Source: Metaphire vulgaris (taxonomy: Eukaryota > Annelida > Clitellata > Crassiclitellata > Megascolecidae). Taken from it: a DNA stretch of 64,000 nucleotides. The stretch lies in contig CM030865.1 of assembly GCA_018105865.1 (NCBI GenBank), forward strand, positions 6,763,198-6,827,197. Direction: 5' to 3'. The notes beneath the pieces were generated by a model, which was given only the letters and a program-made list of their open reading frames with translations, was not told the origin of the DNA and made no database searches. The translations under genes were made by a program, and so were the position numbers. Positions 60,001 through 64,000 of this stretch are shown here, one piece after another; position 1 is the stretch's first letter, and the number at the start of each line of letters is the position of its first letter.

Positions 60001-60869
60001 ATTCCCTCAGGAGGACGTATTCACTCCAGTCCGTAAGCGTATTTTGCTTTTAGCGAGAAATTATTATCAAGACGGATTGTGGATCTGGGGAGGACACTTT
60101 GTTAAGTAAGACCTTCGATATTTCTTATCTTCAAGCTTTTTTAAAACATAATAAGCAGAAATCATGTAAAACTTGAAATTGTTCACATTTGTGATGACTT
60201 GAACATTGTCATTTGCTTACCCCGGCCAGCATAGCACAGAGTGCAACATGGTACCATAATGAAAATTCATAGATTGCCATGAGAGGGATAGAAGCAGGAA
60301 TCTAACAGTGTTTGAGGCTAGCTGCACTGTCTAAATGCTCTAATTTATAATTTACTATTTATATGAAATTAAATAAATTCAGGTCTTTGTGTATGGTGTA
60401 TAACTGTTTAAGTTATTTCTCTTTCAGTTACAGTTAATGAAACATTTTTCAGTTACAGTTATAGTTTGCTGATAGGTTATTTTTTAGTTAGCTGTGGTTT
60501 CAATTAAAGTTAATTTAAACAACATTGGTTAGGTGAATACCCAGGGATCAAACCCCAGGTTACAACTCATCAACGGCAGAGACAGAGTGGACACTGCAAA
60601 ATGACTATCAAGGCATCTTCTTCCAGAAGAATCATAGCAATGCATTATGTATTGTAAGGATATCGATATAAATAAATCAGATATTGTTTAAGAAACTTTT
60701 AAAGTGTTTATTTGCTTCCATCTGTATAAAAATACCTTTCCAACTGATTAGGCCTGATGGACGTCTGGATGTGAAACTGTATCCAACTGATGAAGCTGAG
60801 CCTTGGGTGATCGGTGGAATTGGAATCAGTAAAGATCTCGGATTTGGAATAGTACATGATTTTCCTAGG
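32701..60869 (+). CDS. CD109/Mcr-like alpha-2-macroglobulin family protein with LDLa module, 5' part
   Basis: Exons: 32701-32843, 33296-33479, 35084-35252, 37510-37580, 39148-39202, 39839-39912, 40203-40242, 42038-42122, 42388-42511, 43204-43434, 43922-44107, 44920-45027, 45897-45959, 47226-47414, 50855-51004, 56113-56250, 57004-57052, 57669-57782, 59817-59894 (or from 59798), 59997-60105, 60752-60869. Phases agree throughout, giving about 826 residues. Exon 1 encodes a signal sequence (VTGIGLLFMVVFLGITEV). Macroglobulin domains follow: FVVAPRKIRPNQ, then SIFIQTSKAMYRQGQ and later SYVGYSAIEHELWTYG and GLLVFTDANVTR, each parallel to CD109. Exon 18 is an LDL-receptor class A repeat (about residues 688-725), as in insect Mcr. 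The last exon (WVIGGIGISKDLGFGIV) is the A2M-domain block just before the thioester region, which lies beyond the window. Many N-glycosylation sequons fit a secreted or surface protein. Whether it keeps a thioester, as CD109 does, or has lost it, as Mcr has, cannot be seen. Confidence 0.9.
34069..34997 (-). mobile_element. 5'-truncated RTE-like LINE with perfect 13-bp duplication
   Basis: The 13 bases ataagtaccttca flank it exactly at 34056-34068 and 34998-35010. The 3' tail is (CAT)n on the plus strand at 34069-34084. Minus-strand frames carry LLNNLRFADDIDILEGKM (the catalytic ADD box), VENFTYLGSNMTHD, FLYGCETWTITKDLERK and GANKRGRPHKEWCDDI. It is in intron 2 of the macroglobulin gene, ending 73 bases before exon 3. 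Only the C-terminal half of pol is present and at least two frameshifts are visible. Confidence 0.9.
36556..37265 (+). mobile_element. CR1/L2-like LINE pol C-terminal relic
   Basis: Broken plus-strand frames read LPLTQVYINFDHNIDAI, ISFANALRQC, then FLPVRQRIDYKICLMVHKLL, LRIWNSLSAF and RLKAYLFSIA, the typical C-terminus of CR1/L2 pol. The 3' UTR ends with AATGGCACTAGAGAAGTTCA and runs into the long AAT array at 37268. Intron 3 of the macroglobulin gene. Multiple frameshifts. Confidence 0.7.
37268..37453. repeat. (AAT)n/(AAC)n microsatellite, LINE tail
   Basis: 186 bp of AAT triplets with a central block of AACAAT variation. It is the 3' tail of the LINE relic that ends just before it. Poly-Asn, poly-Leu and poly-Ile frames over it are not genes. 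It ends 56 bases before exon 4 of the macroglobulin gene. Confidence 0.95.
38000..38115 (-). mobile_element. tRNA-derived SINE-like head
   Basis: On the minus strand: TATGGCAGAGTGGGATACGC (A-box-like), then about 30 bases on GGGTTCAAGCCCC (B box). The spacing resembles the pol III head at 16740-17035. Body and tail are not delimited. Intron 4 of the macroglobulin gene. Confidence 0.5.
38300..38760 (+). mobile_element. decayed CR1/L2-like LINE pol fragment
   Basis: Broken frames include FRVTDSWN, then SIQPLFTSNCIKIKILSFSK, resembling the WNSLP...FKS.LKSYLF ending of CR1/L2 pol. Several stops. Intron 4 of the macroglobulin gene. Confidence 0.5.
40600..40930 (+). mobile_element. LINE pol C-terminal fragment
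   Basis: The plus-strand stretch has ALFGHMACLNPETPAHGVL, PPGHPRCTWVQQL and EWEKAHGHGHSG, the FGH.ARL...GRPR.TW...A.DR ending found in RTE/Jockey-like LINEs. Short and 5'-truncated. Intron 7 of the macroglobulin gene. Confidence 0.6.
41020..41220 (+). mobile_element. CR1/L2-like LINE 3' end with AATA-rich tail
   Basis: Contains AATTAAAGACTCACCTATTC (pol end, a LKTHLF-like block) followed by TTTACGGCGCTATATAAATT and an AATA-rich tail. Directly followed by another LINE copy. Confidence 0.5.
41226..41805 (+). mobile_element. CR1-like LINE pol C-terminus with (GAAT)n tail
   Basis: An open frame of 167 codons carries [69 protein letters not shown] and IKSLKTHLFRLGYSC, then stop. This is the conserved pol C-terminal domain of CR1-like elements. 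The 3' UTR has GCGCTATAGAAATTGTC and ends in (GAAT)n at 41790-41806. It is the same family as the minus-strand copy at 10605-11310 and the best preserved of its kind here. Confidence 0.85.
44240..44695 (+). mobile_element. RTE-like LINE 3' fragment with (GAT/GAC)n tail
   Basis: Broken plus-strand frames read GYLKAIGIRWMDRVKN, then LIKTDMLGGTEGKRKQGRPK and RRWLDDIKEW, the RTE-like pol ending. The tail is a GATGATGACGACGAC run at about 44635-44695. Intron 11 of the macroglobulin gene. Confidence 0.65.
46029..46083. repeat. (AAT)n microsatellite
   Basis: AAT triplet run in intron 13 of the macroglobulin gene, 70 bases after exon 13. No LINE homology was recognised immediately before it. Confidence 0.9.
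47690..48046 (+). mobile_element. CR1/L2-like LINE 3' end with (TAA)n tail
   Basis: The pol C-terminal wording LFWNALPATVTSI and FLTALKMHLFFE is readable, then a 3' UTR and a (TAA)n tail at 48000-48045. 5'-truncated. Intron 14 of the macroglobulin gene, which also holds the two hAT elements further right. Confidence 0.6.
49086..49471. mobile_element. hAT-type MITE, decayed 8-bp duplication
   Basis: Left terminus CAGGGCTACTCAAATG and inverted right terminus (plus strand CAATTTGAGTAGCCCTG) agree in about 15 of 16 positions. Flanks atctactg and gtctacta match in six of eight bases. The interior has GGACCACGAAAG and TTGGACCGGACCAC facing words. Non-coding, intron 14 of the macroglobulin gene. 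Confidence 0.8.
49680..50147 (+). mobile_element. CR1/L2-like LINE 3' region with (TTTAC)n tail
   Basis: Starts with decayed pol C-terminus (the frame YASPELWNSIPASLADLDTF is readable near 49795-49860). It then runs through a 3' UTR that matches 8460-8690 almost word for word and a TTTAC-repeat tail at 50120-50145. Confidence 0.7.
50206..50633. mobile_element. hAT-type MITE with perfect 8-bp duplication
   Basis: Left terminus CAGTGATGGGCA, right terminus TGCCCATCTCTG, with GAGGGCCGCA-type subterminal repeats on both sides. The duplication atctaatg is exact (50198-50205 and 50634-50641). 428 bp, non-coding, intron 14 of the macroglobulin gene, 221 bases before exon 15. Confidence 0.9.
50673..50720. 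repeat. (AT)n microsatellite
   Basis: Pure AT dinucleotide run shortly before exon 15 of the macroglobulin gene. Similar tracts lie at 6592-6631 and 31560-31619. Confidence 0.95.
51021..51085. repeat. (CAT)n/(ATT)n microsatellite split by an LTR retrotransposon
   Basis: The CAT/ATT run continues on the far side of the LTR element at 55841-55861. It looks like the 3' tail of the minus-strand RTE-like fragment at 55841-55990. Confidence 0.85.
51086..51978 (+). repeat. 5' LTR
   Basis: 893 bp, matching 54945-55840 over its whole length except for six small indels. Ends are TGTAGCG and CGTTACA. Contains two similar inner units, each with the wording AGATACAGGAAGGGTGC (about 51690 and 51725). Confidence 0.92.
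51979..52002 (+). other. primer binding site candidate
   Basis: Directly after the 5' LTR, two bases in: ACTGGCACCAGAGAAGTGGG. The TGG start (complement of a tRNA CCA end) and its position fit a primer binding site. The tRNA is not assigned. Confidence 0.5.
52238..53122 (+). CDS. gag-like protein of the LTR element
   Basis: 294 codons. The first 140 residues are acidic and basic low-complexity sequence. From about residue 145 it resembles the capsid region of Ty3/Gypsy gag: NKFDGLIPLETFLRQFEV, CSLEKGPAQLLWDF, RLQQRYGLEAQQETFRTQL and KESFGDLLHDIRKL. Gag forms the intracellular particle that packages the element's RNA. The frame ends early in a probable indel at about 53105-53120. A coiled-coil-rich continuation is open in another frame at 53148-53453. 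Confidence 0.75.
   Translation: MAEPKQDELCDTKNRADYDTESTQLIEEDELLESMIEEELSVDKHRRRAIDHIPSKERICEFGRAQRLEMGARSKEKSTARYGGLDIGLKTHKGHGIVGGMDQETPIRQKQQRFTKVKEEWSDSDMREFMRPARREGRARNTSKWSPMKPNKFDGLIPLETFLRQFEVCAEYNGWTEREKGAFLQCSLEKGPAQLLWDFGAKKEVAYDELVERLQQRYGLEAQQETFRTQLRCRKQREKESFGDLLHDIRKLVTLAFPGPNNDTTEILARDAFLEALSDRELSLKVREREPRSL
53148..53610 (+). pseudogene. gag C-terminal region with frame-broken zinc knuckle
   Basis: The frame at 53148-53453 is charged and helical (DVVERIMSQMKGLFEEQR). At about 53558-53608 a CX2CX4HX4C zinc-knuckle can be read but is put out of frame by one extra T in a T run. The knuckle normally binds the element's RNA. The break may be real decay or an assembly error. Confidence 0.6.
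53651..54049 (+). CDS. retroelement aspartic protease domain
   Basis: 132 codons. The catalytic motif is FLVDTGSEVNLIP and the flap-side and C-terminal motif is IMLGIEFLVDNDC, both standard for retropepsins that cut Gag-Pol. The start at the first Met is nominal, since the domain would normally be made as part of Gag-Pol. After its stop the expected reverse transcriptase is missing. Confidence 0.8.
   Translation: MLTTAGERNKKRSVYITGVIEGRECQFLVDTGSEVNLIPESMAKDMVIEPTTEKLLAANGSEIGLIGEVNVDVRFSWGCRQQVTFLVSKDVKEIMLGIEFLVDNDCQVNFVTGKYDRTQESFIDNPESYITM
54050..54683 (+). pseudogene. integrase C-terminal remnant of the LTR element
   Basis: Short frames in different phases. At 54292-54390 and on to 54480 lies a basic stretch typical of the integrase C-terminal region (FRRKDEVRVFTPRRRRNRYP). 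At 54423-54683 an acidic tail ends in PRLRPRGNIRRPARYDD. The reverse transcriptase, RNase H and integrase catalytic core that should precede this are absent, so about 2 kb or more of pol has been lost between here and the protease. Confidence 0.65.
54945..55840 (+). repeat. 3' LTR
   Basis: 896 bp. By eye it differs from the 5' LTR only by indels (losses of 1, 1 and 2 bases; gains of 1, 5 and 1), which exactly accounts for the 3-bp length difference. No base substitution was noticed. It is preceded by AAAGTCCGGGGTAA, a weak polypurine-like tract. Confidence 0.92.
55841..55995 (-). mobile_element. RTE-like LINE 3' fragment with (CAT)n tail
   Basis: After the (ATT)(CAT) tail, the plus strand gives the antisense of the RTE-like C-terminus (TCTATCCATTTTTTCTGAGC, parallel to TCCATCCACTTTTTCC at 25440). 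The LTR element inserted into its microsatellite tail. Confidence 0.6.
57669..57782 (+). other. LDLa-encoding exon of the macroglobulin gene
   Basis: Exon 18 encodes five of the six cysteines of an LDL-receptor class A module: C-NETLGWFP-C-MDGS-C-YFYDQR-C-DQIRQ-C-IDGQDEMG. The acidic CIDGQDE segment is the calcium-binding signature of the fold. The sixth cysteine should be encoded right at or after the junction, since the exon ends with a lone T. It is framed by a TTTTTTGCAG acceptor and a GTAAGT donor. In Mcr proteins an LDLa module sits at this same place, between the macroglobulin domains and the A2M domain. Confidence 0.85.
58640..59458 (+). pseudogene. decayed multi-copy transposon-associated gene (FLHSHLDFFP family)
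   Basis: Readable in alternating plus-strand frames: HNWDICIDLKIMALQLGL, YLPPLHIKLDLMGDYVKAVD, GFGKSKLDAK, then MSLRMRFLHSHLDF, SDEHEKEFNQDISSMERGYQ and GHWNPNMM. These blocks occur in this order in a family repeated many times in arthropod, cnidarian and other animal genomes and thought to be transposon-borne. I do not know its biochemical role. Several stops and frameshifts make this copy dead. An open frame at 58393-58617 may be an earlier part. Located in the intron after the LDLa exon. Confidence 0.7.
60410..60530. repeat. fragment of the TTTCAGTTATAGTTA inverted-repeat family
   Basis: TTTCAGTTACAGTTA-like units face a TTAATTTAAAC end, as in the fuller copy at 19326-19826. Intron 20 of the macroglobulin gene. 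Confidence 0.55.
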
Positions 60870-61219
60870 GTTTGTTTATCTACCGGTACTCTCTTCATAT
60901 CACTTCGGAAGTTCAAAAGTCTAAGATGCTTAGCAGACAGTTATGAATTCAAAACGCAGTTCAGCAAGATTTATTTGAAAGATATGTATGAAAGTTGATT
61001 CCACTGGTGGTCAGCAGCAGCGTTGGGGGTAAATGGCTAGGTTTTCTTTACGTGTTGCTAAGGGATATACAGAGAACTATTAAAACTACTAAATTAAGGA
61101 ACTTGATAGATAATTGCAATTAACTACAGGATGTACACGGTAACCTGCAACTTAAAGTTTATTTTATAAGTGGCGTGAATCTTGATTACAGATAGTCATT
61201 TCACCTTCTTTATCTTCCA

Positions 61220-62580
61220 TCATCTAGATATCAATGAAATTGAAACGAGAGACTCCAGGCAGGTCTTCCTGTCTTTTGTCATGTGTGTTGCTTCTTCTTC
61301 TAAGTTCTGATTTTGTTTTCCTACATCTTCCTTTACATTATCTATCCATTTATTATCTTGTCTTCCTCTACTTCTGTTTCCTATAATATTGCAGTGCAGA
61401 GCGCTCAATGGCAGTCTTTCTTCCCCTATTCTTGTCACGTGTCCAAGCCACTGTAGTCTTCTCCTTTGGATTGTGTCTATTGCTGTGTCTGTCATATTCG
61501 TTATTTCTCTGGCCATTTTGTTCCTGATTTCATCTTTTCTTGTAATTCCTGACATTCTTCTTATTTCAAAGGTAAGCATCTTTCTTTTGTCTTCTTTCTT
61601 CATCGTCCAGCATTTGGATCCGTACATCAGGATTGGTAATATTATTGTCTTGTACAACATAGTTTTTGTGTCTATAGATAATACTGCTGACGTCCAAATT
61701 TTATTTAGTTTTTCAACTACCACTGTCGCTAGTACAATTCTTTTCTTTATGTCATTCTCACACTCAGCATCTTCTGTTAATACCCCTCCAAGGTACGAGA
61801 ATTCCTTGAATTGCTCTAATCTTTCATTGTTGAGTAACATATTACAAGTTTTTCCTGTTTTTCTTATGGTCTTTACCTTAGTTCTTTCAGTATTTATTTT
61901 TAGTCCAAATCTCTGGCTGCTGTTGTTTATTTTACCTGTTAGTTCTTGCAGTTCATCTTTTGTCTCTACCATACGATCTATATCATCTGCAAATTGGAGG
62001 TTATTTGGCAGTTTTCTGCTTACCCACACTCCTGTGTTACTGTCATTTAGTGCTATTGGTATTATTGCTTCCAGCGCTAATATGAATAGATATGGTGATA
62101 GATTGCATCCATGTCTGACACCAACTAGTATGTTAAACCACTCCGTAAGTTCACTGTCCATCCTCACAGCACTTTCACATTTGTTGTATAAGTCTTCCAA
62201 CAATTGTATTGAAATTCTCTGGTATTCCATGGCTTCTTAATACCTGCCACAGACCCTTTTGCCAAACACTGTCAAAGGCTTGTTTATAATCCGTAAAATC
62301 GTTGTTTAATGTTCTGTTTTTCACAAAGAATTTATCTGCTAGTTGTCTCATCATGATAAAATGATCTATTGTCCCTCTGCTTGCTCTGAATCCAACCTGT
62401 TCTGCAACAATTTCTTCTACATACTTTTTGAACCTCTTTTCTATCATTCCTGTGTATATCTTCCCATGTATATTCAGTAGACTTATGCCACAATAATTGC
62501 TGCATTCAGTATTATCATTTTTCCTGTATACCAGTATTATTATTGCCTCTCACTTTTTTCTGTGTGTATTTTGTTAAATA
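61220..62580 (-). mobile_element. RTE-like LINE pol fragment, reverse transcriptase to C-terminus
   Basis: A 336-codon minus-strand frame (61220-62230) follows an upstream frame at 62175-62447. Upstream: EIVAEQVGFRASRGTIDHF and the catalytic TDYKQAFDSVWQKGLW. Downstream: VGVRHGCNLSPYLF, NLQFADDIDRMV (catalytic ADD box), FSYLGGVLTEDAE, PILMYGSKCWTMKKEDKRK, RRLQWLGHVTRIGEERL and GRQDNKWIDNV. One frameshift lies at about 62200. Endonuclease and 5' parts are missing. This is the longest LINE frame in the window. Confidence 0.9.
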
Positions 62581-62589
62581 ATGCATTCA

Positions 62590-64000
62590 TCATGTCCTCT
62601 GTTCTGGGACAGGTTCATGGCTCCATTGTTTCCATTCCTCTCTGCGCCTTGCTTCTTCTTTGATTTCTGCATAGGTCTTGTGACGCTGTGCATCTGTTTT
62701 CATCATCCAGTCCAGTAGCATCCTCCTTGGTCTCCCTTTTGTCTTTCTTCCTGATATACTTCCCTCAATTACTGTTCTTAATAAGTTAATAATGATTCTC
62801 CTCTTAGTACATGTCCAACCCAGTTCCTCTGTCTTTTTTTGATGGTGCTGATTAACGATCTTTGTTCGTCCACCATCTGTAGTACTTCATCGTTTGTTTT
62901 CTTGTCCGTCCATTTGAAATTTTCCATTATTCTCCATACTCACGTCTCAAATGCTTCCAGCTTTTATATGTCCTTCTTCTGGAGAGTCCAGGTTTCTGAG
63001 GCATATAAAGAACTCCATATCAACGTTTTTATCAGTCTCTTCTCTAGTTCTCTATTTAGCCCTCCTCTTGCCAGTTCTCCTCTGTCCAAAAAGGCTCATT
63101 TTCCCATCGCTATTCTTCTCTTTATCTCCTCCTGGCCCCTGGAATCTTCTGTTATTAGGCTGCCAGGGTAACAGAATTGTGTCACTTTTTCCACTTTTTC
63201 ACTTTTTCCAGTTATCTTCCATCAACCTTTATGGTGATTCTAGGTGGATTTTTGTTCTTTGTTATTACCATGATTTTTGTTTTTAGCATGTATATTTTCA
63301 TGCCATATTCTTTTGATGTTGTGTTTAGTTTGTCCATTATTTTTGTAGTTATATTTTACTCCCTGTTAGCATCGCTTGATCGTCTGCAAAGCGTATGGCT
63401 TGTATCAGTTTCCCTCCAATGTTTATTCCCGCTCTTTCTTCCTCTAGTGCCTCTCTTATTAGTTCCTCAATGTAGATGTTGAATAGCAGCTGTGATAGTG
63501 GACAGCCTTGTCGTGACCCCCTTTCGATTTCTCCGGTCTCCAAGTTATCATTCCCAATCCATATTTGTATTGTTTGCTCCATGTATAAATTCATATTCAG
63601 CCTTCTGTCCCTCCAATCAATTCCTACTCTTTTCAATGCTTTAAATAATTTAGGCCATTGCATTCGGTCGAATGCCTTTTCATAGTCAACAAAACATAAT
63701 GCATGTATTATATTTATTGATGTCTCTCCTTTGGCCTTGATCATTTCTGCTGTTATATTGTCTGTTCATGGCACTTTATTTTCTTTTAAATTTATTATTT
63801 CTTTCTCTACTTCTTCTTTTATGAAATTTTTCATATCTTCTCCTTAGTCATTAAATTCTATTAATTCATCAACTGGTGATGGTTGCAGATACTTTTTGTG
63901 TTTTTGCTTTAATCGTTTGAATTATAAAATAAGTAAAACATGTTTTGTTTGATCTGATTAGGTGGTAGTTGTGGTAGTAATTTACCACAGGAATAGTCAT
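62590..64000 (-). mobile_element. second RTE-like LINE pol fragment, running off the window
   Basis: Minus-strand frames: an INLKENKVP-type stretch near 63800, then a frame at 63349-63744 with CFVDYEKAFDRMQW, RGSRQGCPLSQLLFN and [11 protein letters not shown]. Decayed C-terminal wording follows down to 62590 (NWVGHVLRGESLL-like, GRPRRMLLDWM-like). In the frame at 63349-63744 the step from AEMIKAKG directly to the catalytic block suggests an internal deletion of roughly 100 codons. Same family as the relic at 9226-10060. Confidence 0.8.

Noticed and set aside
60540..60620. tRNA-like B box (GGTTTGATCCC on the minus strand)
   Set aside because: No matching A box at the right distance. Not called as tRNA or SINE.
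61389..62240. 283-codon plus-strand frame
   Set aside because: Exact antisense shadow of the LINE pol frame on the minus strand, which carries reverse transcriptase motifs.
1..64000. CRISPR arrays, operons, riboswitches, bacterial promoters, rRNA
   Set aside because: The window is intron-rich animal DNA. The only regular arrays are microsatellites and transposon repeats, and no structural RNA gene was recognised.

Overview
This window is animal (metazoan) nuclear DNA, probably from an invertebrate. Genes are split by long introns with GT-AG sites, microsatellites are everywhere, and the DNA between exons is crowded with non-LTR retrotransposon fragments, hAT-type inverted-repeat elements, tRNA-like SINEs and one LTR retrotransposon. 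I cannot fix the phylum. An alpha-2-macroglobulin/CD109-type protein with an internal LDL-receptor class A module resembles the Mcr (macroglobulin complement-related) proteins known from insects.

Layout. 1-5260: transposon debris, including an apparently inverted LINE insertion, two tandem copies of a ~615 bp inverted-terminal-repeat element, and a LINE C-terminus with a restriction-like-endonuclease signature. 5765-5989 (-): a small one-exon gene resembling the cytochrome c oxidase assembly factor COA3. 7146-17336 (+): a five-exon p24/TMED cargo-receptor gene, complete. 17340-22470: intergenic repeats. 22478-31111 (-): a complete five-exon FAXDC2-like gene (fatty acid hydroxylase/sterol desaturase superfamily) with all three histidine boxes. 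32701 to at least 60869 (+): the 5' part of the macroglobulin gene, 21 exons, about 826 residues, running off the right side of the window. 61220-64000 (-): two more LINE copies.

Gene order is COA3-like and TMED divergent, TMED and FAXDC2-like convergent, FAXDC2-like and macroglobulin divergent across a 1.6 kb spacer. The genes act in unrelated processes (mitochondrial assembly, early secretory trafficking, ER lipid oxidation, secreted or surface defence/junction protein), so nothing suggests an operon or cluster.

Mobile DNA. Several insertions can be delimited to the base by target-site duplications. Five hAT-type elements have 8-bp duplications (three with a perfect match, one of which is nested in a LINE). 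One LINE has a perfect 13-bp duplication. The LTR retrotransposon at 51086-55840 has two LTRs that differ only by indels, lies in an intron of the macroglobulin gene, and has lost reverse transcriptase, RNase H and most of integrase. A decayed multi-copy transposon-associated gene lies in the intron just after the LDLa exon.

Limits. Homologies are from memory and pattern reading, not searches. Exons were placed by frame continuity, splice consensus and family alignment. I did not find a convincing new biological system; the best candidates for follow-up are the LDLa-bearing macroglobulin with its odd exon junction, an unassigned exon at 28001-28141, and the young deleted LTR element.
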